DNA of 64,000 nucleotides from contig NC_077247.1 of NCBI RefSeq assembly GCF_947179165.1, forward strand, positions 41,150,935 through 41,214,934, read 5' to 3'. The notes beneath the pieces are model-generated. The model ran no database searches. It worked only from the letters and a program-made list of their open reading frames with translations, and was not told the origin of the DNA. This document shows, in pieces, positions 11,079 to 20,943 of the stretch; within the stretch, counting starts at the first letter, position 1; the number at the start of each line of letters is the position of its first letter. The position numbers and the translations under genes are program-made. This DNA is from Solanum dulcamara (Eukaryota > Streptophyta > Magnoliopsida > Solanales > Solanaceae).

Positions 11079-13333
11079 TGTAACAACCCCTAAAATGTTG
11101 TATGTCGGTATTTCAATTCTCGACAAAAATAATACAACCTCTGTATTTTGGGCATAACTTTTCATAGGTTGGTCCAAATTAGGTGATTCAAATTTCTGGG
11201 TAATCACAACATCCTTACCTACAACTTTCATGAAGAACATAACTTCAAATTCGGAGTATAAGTAGGTCAAATAAATTAATCTTTGCAAGATATAGTGCTG
11301 TGACGGAATTGAGTGTTGATAGAAGAAAATTCATATCTCACTGTAGGTTGCTCCAAATTGGTTGATTCTTGAACGATATGAAACTAGACTTCCATATCTA
11401 CAATTCTTATGAAGAAACCAAATCCTAATAAGGAATTTATCTTATTCAAACGTAGCTTCGAAAATGAGTATTCTGTTAAAAAGAACTCATCTTACCTACC
11501 ATGGAAACATCTAGATGCATTTGACATCATGCATGACATAAATTGTCCTCCATTTAACATCATCCATGACATCAATATATTCCATTAAATTTTTAGATTT
11601 TTCTTTATAATTATTTTATTTATTGTTAGGTCCCTCTTTCCCACCTATAAATACCCACCTTATTTCCTCATTTTATTCATCAAGCTTTCCTAAGCATTTC
11701 TTCTCTCTATATACTTCTTCTCAAATATAGTTTTAATTTTAGTAGTATAAAAATACTACTCCGGTTATTCTTATACTCCGGGTAGTACCTTTCCTAAGCA
11801 TTTCTTCTCTCTATATACTTCTTCTCAAATATAGTTTTAGTTTTAGTAGTATAAAAATACTACTCCGGTTATTCTTATACTCCGGGTAGTACACAAAACG
11901 CTCCAGCGAGAAGAAAAGGCTAGGGATCCAAGAGTATTCCAATTCGGAGTAAACCTTCAGATTTAAGGTATGTAAGGCTTTCATAGCATTGGATTGAGTT
12001 CGTCCATGTGCCCAATATTTAAATTCATTATAATTGAGTTATAGTTGAGTTTTATCCAAATCTTGAATTCTAAATAAATTAATTCTTCTTCTATTGAGTT
12101 TGATATATTTATGCATTAATATTATTATTGTTATCTCTCATATTATTGGAATTATTATTCATGGCTACTTTCCCATGAATCCTAATTGATTTGATATTCA
12201 TGAATATTTTTATACATGTTTTGAGTAAAGATGTTGGCTTTTTATTATTTTCATTGATAAAAAGAAAGTTATATGAATTAATACTATATATGTATTTTAT
12301 TGAGTTTTGAAAGAGCAAAAGAGTTGAGTTAGAATGAATTTGAGCAAATGATATTTTGAGCAAGATATTTTGATGAGATGTAAATGATGTTTTTTGGAAG
12401 TATAATGATTGATGAACATGAAATAAAATGAGTTTGATGATTTAAATTAAAGTCCAATGAGACTAAATGATGAGTTTAATATGAGCACATATTTTGGGAG
12501 TAGTATTGAGCACCGAGTTGGGTAAGAGTTTAATTGACTCAAACCCCAGAACTACGTAGCCAGCGTAGGATGGAGGCTATGCCTCTTAAGTCCCAAAAAG
12601 AGGACTTTGATGAGTGGATCCAAGATGGTGATGTCCTTTACCCTGGCAAGGTATTGGATGGATGTGGCAACGACATCGCTTCGTTGTATCATCGCTAGCT
12701 CATAAGTGATGGTTGTCGGTTAGAGAAACTCCCAACTGAGTAAGCATTGCTTATTACTATTATTTTTATTATTTTTTTAAACTTGCATTACATATTCATG
12801 TTGAGATGATGTTGAGTTCTGAGCTGAGTTTTCTTGAGAGGAGTTTCTTGATATCTGTCCTTACCTTCCTGCCATTTTACATACTCGTACATTCCACGTA
12901 CTGACATCATTCGACCTGCATCGTTTTATGATGCAGATACAGGTGTTAGAGATCCTCAACAGGCGCATCGTTGAAGATCATTTCTTTTCAGCTATTTGGT
13001 GAGTCCTTCTTGTATTCGAAGGAACTCCTTATCCTTTTATTATTGTTGAGTGTGATGTTTCTTTTGAGGTAGCCATGGATATGTCATTGGCACCATCTAA
13101 GAGTATTAGAGACTTCATAGACAGAGTCTGATGATGTAATCGGAGTAGTTCTCCTTAGAAACTACTTCTTATAAGAATTATCTATTTTTCCTTTGATTAT
13201 GACAAGCCCACATTAGTATTCTTAAGTCTTCCGCTGATGAATAAATAAGAAATGAGACCAAGTGGTTCTCTCGGAAGCCAGAAATGGTTTTTGAGTGCCG
13301 GCCACGCCTAGGGTACCCTCTCGGGGCGTGACA
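11079..13333 (+). repeat. 3' LTR of the Tekay/Del-like element (2,255 bp)
   Basis: It matches the 5' LTR throughout apart from a few substitutions, and is 104 bp longer because of one internal tandem duplication (11685-11892). It ends gtgaca, followed by target copy atacc. Confidence 0.95.
11685..11892 (+). repeat. 104-bp tandem duplication private to the 3' LTR
   Basis: Copies 11685-11788 and 11789-11892 both start ctttcctaagc and end gggtagtac. The 5' LTR has one copy. The unit lies just downstream of the TATA box, in the predicted leader. The LTR length difference (2,255 against 2,151) equals exactly one unit. Confidence 0.95.
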
Positions 13334-13338
13334 ATACC

Positions 13339-13500
13339 CCTATTGGTAATACTATAGCCCCGTACGCAATCAGTACATCTCCATAGCCCCTCAACCACTC
13401 TATGTATAGCCCCTAAGGCAATCGTTCTACCCAATAATTCCTACATCTCTATACTCTAGAATCCAGTTACATGCCAGAACCAAACACGTAGAGATGGATT
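13339..13500. mobile_element. Older LTR-like repeat, right half
   Basis: This sequence follows the target duplication of the Ty3 element and repeats 'tagcccc' motifs. It is probably the continuation of the repeat broken off at 5235. The rest of the stretch to 13755 shows nothing recognisable. Confidence 0.35.
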
Positions 13501-13955
13501 ATTATTTTTTCAGAGAAAAGGTGGCCAGGGACTATATAAGAGTATATTATACTCCCTCACTGGGGAGTATAACTCTATTAGAACTCTACAATGTACACCA
13601 AAGCACAACCTATATAAGTAGTTGTAGACACGAGTTGCATCAATACGATTGAACTTCCTTTTCCTTTTTGTGCAAGGTGCATAATTGAGAATCAATACAA
13701 CTGTTTTCTAAAGGAAGTCATTTGCACCTATGGTGCACATACATTCACGAATAATACTAACTAAAACTGTAACATCATTATTGATCTCTCATGTCACCAA
13801 ATAAAGAAGTACGGGTTTACTAAATAATAATAGTAAAAAGTACTATTACATTATTGAATAGTAAATAGTAAATGTTGTCTAATAAAGAGTGTTTTTCCCT
13901 CTTAATCAGTTTGCCTCTACATCACTAATATCATTGTCGATTGTCGTCCAGTAGA

Positions 13956-14573
13956 TCAATTTATGTAGGAATCCAAACACCAGCAGTAATAATCAGACCG
14001 TGAGATTTCCAGCAACTGTGAAGGCGTCATCCTCTCAAACTCACTTTGCCCCCATGACCCAAAAATATTACAATGTCGTGGGTCAATGACAAGTGGATAG
14101 TCCTCCCTTCTATGAGCTTGTGATTTCATTCTCATGTACAGCCTCATTGTTGCAACACAGTCATCATATGGATCTTGCACTCCTCTTTGAATCTCATACC
14201 TATCCATCACAAGATAATTAATGTTCATTCTGTTGGTCAAACTAACTAATGTTAAGTGTGAATTCAAACACAAAATCTTTGATTTAAATTTTTGAAATAA
14301 GTTTTCACATTTAGAAACTGATAAAAAGTAATGTAAAGTCACAATAGTTAACAATTCAAAGTATTTGAAAAAATTATGGTAAAAAAAATCCTTTGATATA
14401 CTAGTGAAATATTTCTAAATTTGTCGTACCCAAGATAATTTTTGCTCAAGTACTTGAGAGAGTTGCTGATCTTGTTTGTATCCATCAGTGGAGGGTATTT
14501 TGCAGCATCCCTTCACAGAAATTAAAAATGTTGAAGAAACGTCAAGCAATAGGTGGAATTTACATATAGTCTT

Positions 14574-14626
<53 letters not shown>

Positions 14627-16961
14627 GAATATCAAGAAGTAGAAAAGGTGATAGAAATCACTCAAACTACTGAAAAGCATAAGTTAAATCTATTGACAAA
14701 ATCAATGATCGACCTATTTAAAAATTGTGTGGATCCTGCATTTCCTATTGGTAGTCTATAAGGCATATATTTAGCCTTCTGGTAGTTGTGGTACTGACTT
14801 GAATAGTCTTTTCCCTTTTTAGAAGTGGGTTGGAAAGTGTTCTTAAGCATATTCCTTGTAAATGAAACCTAGGTATTGTTGAAGGTAACTTAGCTTATAT
14901 TAAATTATTATTTACCTATTATGCCAGATATTGTATATTACTGAAAGATGCTAATTTTAATGAAGCTTTAAATTTGCATTTTCAAGTAAAAAGAAAAAAT
15001 TTATTCAAACTGGCTCGAATGGTTATAAGCTACAAAGAGCTTAGTAAAAATTGTGTTTTTGATGGAGTTTTTATTCCTAACAAAAATAATTTAATTAATC
15101 TTGCTAAAGGAAAAACTTACTTTCCAAAATTTGATTGTAAAAATGGGGTTTGGCAAATTAGACTTGCAAAGAATTCAATTTCTTTAACAACATTTAGCAC
15201 TCCGAATGGACATTAAGAATGGTTAATGATGTCTTTTGGATTAAAATTCAATTTTCGAACAAAAGATAGCTTATTCAGCAAATTACAAAGAACTTTTGCA
15301 AGAAATAAAATATCATATCATAAATATCAAGAAGTAGAAAAGGTGATAGAAATCACTCAAACTACTGGAAAGCAAAGATATATATATACACACACTAACA
15401 GATTATAATTAATTGCCTCAACACGATGGTTGTAAATAAAGGACTTACCTTATCATTACTGATGGGTACTCGAGTTGCAAGCAATTCAAATGATGATCCA
15501 AATTGTGACCAACAAGGATCCTAGCCATTCCACTTGTAGAACGAATTTGCCAAAGAGGTTCCCCATTACAAAGATAATGTTGAATCTTTCTTGATACTTG
15601 ATTTAGTGGCACTGCATCACTCATGTATTCTGGCCTTACCCCCGATGTTTCGTACCTAAATATTCAATTCGTTTACATTAGTTAGTTAATCAACCTTTAG
15701 TACATTAATTAATTAATTACCTGTAATCAGTGATTGGAATATTTGGTTCAACGTAGGAGTCATAGAGTATTCTTTCATGTTCATCAATGAGGCAAACTCT
15801 TGCACAAAGGTCAAGAGAGCCATCGATGCCACCCCCTACTATTTTGCAGGAAAGAGCAACAACTTTTCCACGGATATGGTCAATCCTTAAGTCCTCTTGA
15901 AACCCCAATCTAGCCATGCGATAGAGCAAACCCTGAAAATTAACCAACACAACTATAAGGATTTGAGCGAAATACGGCGTCAAATGGATAAGTTGGGTTT
16001 TTTTACAGATTAATTTGAGTTAAATTTTATGGGTCAATTTGACCTACATATTCCGCTCTAATTGACCAACCTTTCAGGTGTCCGCTAACTTTTTGGTTAT
16101 GACCAAAATGACTTATCAATGAATATATATTGAACTCATCCAATCTATATTTTTTTTTGAGATTATAGTTTTATGGACTTAAAAGGCAGAAAAACATTAG
16201 TATAAATTGATAACCATTGTTGTGGAGTTTGAATAAACATACATTATTTGAGCGTGAGAGTTGACACAATTCCTTGTGTGCCCTTAGTGCATTCTGGCTA
16301 GGAAGGAACGTCAAACAAATGTCACATCCTCGCTTCTTAAAAATCTTCTCACAATCAGCCTTTGGTAATGGCCCTAAAAAAATATAGAGAGAGAGAGAGC
16401 AAAATTTGGTAGCAAATGTATAATCATGTTACAAGTCACATGACTAATTAATTAGCAGAAAAAGTTAATTAGATCAGTAATATTGGAACTTGTTTCTAGA
16501 AAAAAATAATTAGTATATACCGATAAGGTGTTGTCTCAAAGAATCAAAAGATCGACAGTGTTTTTCGCAAATCCAACACATGGGTTCATGAACTGAATGA
16601 CACGATGTCCTCATGTGTTCAACTAGAAGCTCCATTTGGTTGAACTTCTTATAGCATGCTGCACATTTGATCCTGTAGCCCATGAAATTTGTAAAGAATT
16701 TTAAGTTGACGATATAAATAAATTTACAAAACCTAATTATTTGTATACATGGTAAGTACAATTAAACATGATAAAACATTAATTAACCTATTTTTATGGA
16801 TTAAAATTCACTGATTATAAGGAAAATCGTGTGTAATTTAAATCCATTTGAAAGAGTATATATCGCTATTATGAATGAAACAAAATCAAGTTAGTAAAAC
16901 TTTGTGAAAAAACACATTTATAATACCTGAGAGTCTGAGAAGTCTCATCCCTATGGTCCAT
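13956..16961 (-). CDS. Zinc-finger REX4/ISG20-like exonuclease-fold protein with degenerate active site, copy A
   Basis: Seven exons join in frame to 353 codons: 16961-16927, 16672-16521, 16373-16243, 15932-15721, 15655-15449, 14510-14430, 14199-13956, all with GT donors and AG acceptors. The protein starts MDHRDETSQTLR. Three Cys/His fingers follow: C15-C18-H31-H37, C44-C47...H60, and C79-C82-H95-C99 (C2HC). An exonuclease fold then runs from about residue 107 to 300. Family members carry D-C-E in Exo I; here it reads ALSCKIVGGG (S134, K136). The Exo II Asp is His232 (GHNLDHHLNCL). Exo III reads GVQDPYDDCVATMRLY with no His. The family (plant C2H2 plus RNA exonuclease 4-like) trims RNA when active; this copy is predicted to be catalytically dead. 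The exon 7 acceptor was chosen so that LG joins YEIQ as in relatives. A TATA box lies upstream. Confidence in the gene model is high, in function low. Confidence 0.88.
14577..14622. repeat. (TA)n microsatellite in intron 5 of copy A
   Basis: An uninterrupted TA run of about 22 units lies next to the pararetrovirus fragment. It is likely length-variable. Confidence 0.95.
14629..15374 (+). mobile_element. Endogenous pararetrovirus (caulimovirid) fragment in intron 5 of copy A
   Basis: On the plus strand, 14974-15216 translates to a reverse-transcriptase segment with ARMVISYKELSKN and FDCKNGVWQI, the motif A region in the form typical of plant pararetroviruses. The reading breaks at a stop at 15214-15216, and only a damaged continuation follows. 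A further open stretch lies on the minus strand at 14662-14850; I could not assign it. A 51-bp sequence with one mismatch brackets the fragment (14629-14679 and 15324-15374). It is a short, rearranged, non-functional remnant. The matching intron of copy B is only about 200 bp and lacks it, so it came after the gene duplication or was lost from B. Confidence 0.7.
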
Positions 16962-17043
16962 GACAGTAGTAGTAATGCTTAAGAAATATTAAAAATTGAA
17001 TAGAGACGTATGAAAGGTGAGAATAGTTGAGAGGGCATCAAGG

Positions 17044-17055
17044 TATTTATATAGG
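17044..17055 (-). promoter_or_regulatory. TATA box of copy A
   Basis: The minus strand reads ctatataaatacc about 85 bp before the start codon. The same box is conserved at the same place upstream of copy B (near 23616-23628). Confidence 0.7.
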
Positions 17056-17295
17056 TAACAAAAGGTGAGGCCTCTGAATTTTTCTTTTGGTGCTAATTAG
17101 GCAAGATTTTGTAAATTATCAAGTACATTATTAAAAAAATCCATATATTTACAGTATAGATTAAAAATCTCACTTTTATAAGATTTTTAATCCATACATA
17201 GATCTATATCCATATAGACTAAATTAAATATGCAAAACAGACAGCCGTTGTAGTATCAAAATGCTTGGGGACAATTGGGCTATTCTAGAATATTT

Positions 17296-17847
17296 GAGAG
17301 GAAGTGATCAAAATGATCCTTAATGTATAGGGGTTTAATTGTCTGGTCCTTGATATATGCCAATTAATGAATGTAGTCCTAAAATGTTATTCCCTTCCTT
17401 CCATATTAAGTGAATTTGTGAGGCAATGCACATATTAAAAAAAACTTTTAATGACATAATTTGGACCATATTTTCCACTATTGCTCTTTGTAAAATCATA
17501 AATATAACTTTGCAAGTAGTGTGATTTATCTCCTAGAAAATATAAAACTTCAATAAATGAAAGGGCAAATGTGAAAAAAAATTCAAACATCTATCTTGAA
17601 CTTTGAATAATTCAATTATTTTAAACAATAAAAAAATTTCTCAAAAATTCACTTAATATGAAATGAAGAAAATATAATTTTTAAATTTGTCTGTTAACTT
17701 TTACAGAAAATTGCTAAATTTGAGAGTTAAGGACCAAAATAATCATATTTTACATAATTAAGAACTATATTCATTAAGTGATATATATCGAGGACCAAAA
17801 CAACTCAATCCCGTCCACACATTAAGGATCATTTTAATCATTTTCTC
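17296..17847. mobile_element. Inverted-repeat DNA transposon (about 550 bp) in the promoter flank of copy A
   Basis: The left end reads gagaggaagtgatcaaaatg and the right end is its imperfect reverse complement; about 40 bp of terminal inverted repeat share the core 'aaaatgatccttaatgt'. Copy B is an empty site: there 'gaatatttgacag' runs on unbroken where copy A holds the insert. The flanks aatattt and aattttt suggest a 7-bp or longer target duplication with one mismatch. It has no coding capacity. The superfamily was not determined. Confidence 0.75.
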
Positions 17848-18189
17848 AATTTTTGACAACACCCTATATATCCTAGAATCTAAAGTTCTAAAAAGAACTT
17901 TTATTTATGCTTCGCGTACCATAAAATATTTAAATTCTTACACGTCACCATAATTAATTTATCCCTTTTCCAAATTTACCGACTATATTTAAAAGGTAAA
18001 TATTAATTAATATATTTTGTAGTTTTACTCTTGTGTGACCTAACTAATTTAGGCGTACATATTAATACAGAGATATCAAATAAATGAATTAGTGTTGAAC
18101 TCAGAATATATTAAAATAAGATGAGTTAATAATGAGTGAGTGATTAATCCGTTTAAATATTACATGGGTTGATATAAACTGAATCAAAA

Positions 18190-19290
18190 TGAGAATAATA
18201 AGTCATAACCCATTTCACCCCATTAAGAGGAGAAAGGAAGGGGATAGGGGTGAGGGCGAGTGTAGTACAGAGTAGGTATGCTAATATATTCCTTAATTAT
18301 GAGTAAATATTATCATTAATCTTACCATTCAGTTTTTAGTAATTTGTGTGACATTCTAATTAATAGTAAAAAATATCACCTATTTGAAACAACTAACTAA
18401 TAATTGGTTCACATATTTATTTCAATATTATAATGTTTAAAATAACTAAATAATAATTATCGAGTACATTATAAGCACAACATAAGATTGACGAATAAAC
18501 CCTAGTATAGATACGTAATTTTTTTTATCTTTCCCGAGTTTTAACTCAATTTTATCTTTAAATATTTATTTTATAATCTAATTTTTATTTCAATTTTTTA
18601 AAATTTGTTTTAGTAGATTTTATTTGAGAAAATTGAAAACCACAAAAAAAATAGTCTCTTTTAGATAATATTTCAATTTTCAAGATTTTTTTTTTACAAA
18701 AAGTATGTCTTTTGATTATTTTTTTTCATTTTTGATATTTAGTTAGTATTTTATTATTAATTATATTTTAAAAAATAAAACCAAGAGAGAACCGGTGATC
18801 TTTTGCCTGTTGAGTACAAAGATTTCCATTACAAATTTTTGTCTTACCTACAATATTCTGACCAAGACACTGACCTGCGCACATACATACACTCACATTT
18901 TTTGCTCCCCAAGAACCACCTGCACACTCACGTTTTTTTCTTTTTGTCCTTCACCACTAGAATCTTACACACTCACACAATTCCTCATACCACACAGAGG
19001 ATCTTTCACCCTCACACTAATATACACTCAACACCTCACAAAACCCTCACCAGGCAGCACACACTCACGTTTCTTTGACTAGTTCACCACTCCAAATCAC
19101 ACCTTCACTCAATGATATAGGGGACAAGAAGGCACTTAATTAAGAGATAGAGGGGACTAGAAAGCACAGATCGATGCCGAAGCTCATGATGAGAGACCAT
19201 TCATCCACAGAAACTAGAGAAAGAAAACTAATAAATGGGCGAGGTTGCGTTCACGCGTCTTGACCCAAATCTGCTTTATAAAAAATATAT
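18190..19290. other. AT-rich spacer with C/A-rich low-complexity tract
   Basis: The two overlapping open stretches at 18795-19082 arise from a CACTCACA-rich tract (18880-19080) and are not credible genes. Nothing else is recognised. Confidence 0.5.
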
Positions 19291-19299
19291 AAATACTTG

Positions 19300-19640
19300 A
19301 TTCAACAAACGAGTAGACTCAATCTTAGGTGTGATATACAAGGAGAGGTCGCGTTTATTGATAATTGTATATCGAGGTTGAGGTCACAATTTTGCGTTGT
19401 TAAGACTAATTAAATTCAACAATTTAAGCAAAAATAATTTATCCATGATTAATTTAAGTCAAGTATCAGTTGATAAAAGCGATCGTGTTAGAACCACGAG
19501 ACTCAGTGGTGCCTCATATCTTCAAAAAAGGTGACTTGAAACATCATAACTCAATTCAAGTGGCGACTCTATAAATAAAATAATCTATATTCAATGCCGT
19601 TACTTTATTTGAAAAAAACTTTTTTTTGATTCCTCAGTCA
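19300..19640 (+). mobile_element. Degenerate Ogre/TAT-type LTR element fragment
   Basis: 'cgtgttagaaccacgagactc...gtggtgcctca' followed by 'aagtggcgactctat' recalls the untranslated region seen in Ogre-like Ty3 elements (a 'gaaccacgggactc...ggtgcctaacacc...ggtggcgactct' pattern). There is no coding region. The assignment is by motif resemblance. Confidence 0.4.
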
Positions 19641-20789
19641 TGCAAAAAGGAGTGTGACACCTATAACACGCTTAAACTTAACCTTAAAATCGAACTTTAT
19701 AAACTTTGAAAACCTAAGTGTTGAAGTGTTTTATGGCCATAATGGGCATTAAAGCAGATTATAGATAGCGCACTATACTATTTTTTACAACCCCCACCCC
19801 CCACCCCCAAAAAAAAAATCCACATTATTTTAGTCACTTTTTCTTTTTTAATTCTTCCATTATTTTGGTTGAATTTTTGACATATTTAGTTACAGCGTTG
19901 TCTACCTAATTGCAGTTATAATTTGTATTAGTTACCTGTCGTTGGTCAGGTTGTAACCCTTCTTATTACCAAGCTATTTTCAAGAAAGGGATTGAAAGAG
20001 TGGAGTGCATTTATTTTATAAACAGATAAAATGAGTCACTAAAATAAGATTGTACACTTTGTTTAGTTCAACTTGTGTCTCGTTGGCTCGCTTTGACACA
20101 GTAATGTTAAAGGAAAATGATCATGTCGTCAATAAGGTTGTCCAAAAAGGTAAACAAACCTTCTACATATGGATTTGGGCCATATTTTGTCTCACTGACT
20201 CCCAGATATTAGAGCTATTGACTGGAAAATGAACTAAGGTCCTTCTTTTGTTGTTAAAATACTCCCTCATTTTCATATTATATGGTACTATTTTTTTGTC
20301 CCAATTTATGTGATATATATATATATATATTTAAAAAATAAATTATCTTAACAAATGTCATACTTCTTTTTAGAAATATTTAACTTTAAATTTTCCATAT
20401 TTACTCTTATTCTGCGAATTGTAGCCACATATATGACTTGTCTTGAACAATAAACTTCGCAAATTTATTTTTTTTCATAAATTTTATGTCGAGTCAAACA
20501 CCATCATGTATATTGAAATAAAAAAGGTAGTTCATTCCAAAAAATAAAAGATTTTTGCATTTGTAAACAATTTAATTATCGACTTCATATCTTTCCCTAA
20601 ATAATTATAGTCTGCAGGCCAAAAAGGGAAGGGAGTTTGGTATAATAGATTGCATAGTGTGAAACGAGGCGGCAGTAGCAAAGTATGTATGGAACATTGC
20701 AAACAAGGCTGACAATCTATGGGTAAAATAGGATGCCAAATGAATAAGTTGGGTTACGTTTTGACATGTCAAATTGGTATACAATCCTC
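19641..20789. other. AT-rich spacer, possible MITE half
   Basis: Sequence near 20260-20320 (actccctcattttcatatt, then a TA run) resembles one end of a Stowaway-type element, but no matching inverted end was found. No gene is seen. Confidence 0.35.
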
Positions 20790-20943
20790 ATATTAGTTAT
20801 TAAAACTGTAACATTATTATTGAATCTCAGGTGACGTACAAACTTACTAAATAATAATAGTAAAAAGAAGTACTATTACATTATTGAATAAGTGATGTAG
20901 TAGTAAATGTTGTCTAATAAATATCGTCTAGTAGATCAATTTC

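Larger units (their letters stand above)
5236..13333 (+). mobile_element. Full-length Ty3/gypsy chromovirus (Tekay/Del-like), integrase-deleted
   Basis: This is an 8,098-bp LTR retrotransposon with all structural signals: two LTRs (5236-7386 and 11079-13333) that start TGTAACAACC and end GTGACA, a perfect 5-bp target duplication atacc (5231-5235 and 13334-13338), an initiator-Met primer binding site, a polypurine tract, and a single gag-pol frame. LTRs of more than 2.1 kb and a C-terminal chromodomain fit the Tekay/Del lineage. By eye the LTRs differ at about nine bases plus one 104-bp duplication, so insertion is recent. The coding region has two in-frame stops and lacks the integrase catalytic core, so this copy is non-autonomous. 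Confidence 0.95.
13755..18190 (-). repeat. Segmental duplication unit A (gene plus flanks)
   Basis: The homology with unit B (20790-24150) includes the 3' flank (for example aaataataatagtaaaaag and the 'taaatgttgtctaataaa' stretch), all seven exons and introns, and about 1 kb of promoter-side flank. Unit A is longer because of a pararetrovirus fragment in intron 5 and an inverted-repeat element at 17296-17847. Confidence 0.85.

Noticed and set aside
14200..14354. Extending exon 7 of copy A upstream to an earlier AG (adding MNINYLVMDR)
   Set aside because: The later AG joins LG to YEIQ, matching the family pattern, and copy B has a matching AG at the same place.
15717..15983. 88-codon minus-strand stretch as a separate gene
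   Set aside because: It is exon 4 of the seven-exon copy A gene plus intron sequence.
18795..19082. Two overlapping 90-95-codon open stretches
   Set aside because: They are frames read across a CACTCACA-rich low-complexity tract; no domain, and both frames are open only because of composition.
20262..20533. Complete Stowaway MITE
   Set aside because: Only a left-end-like 'actccctc' was found; no inverted partner or TA pair could be shown.
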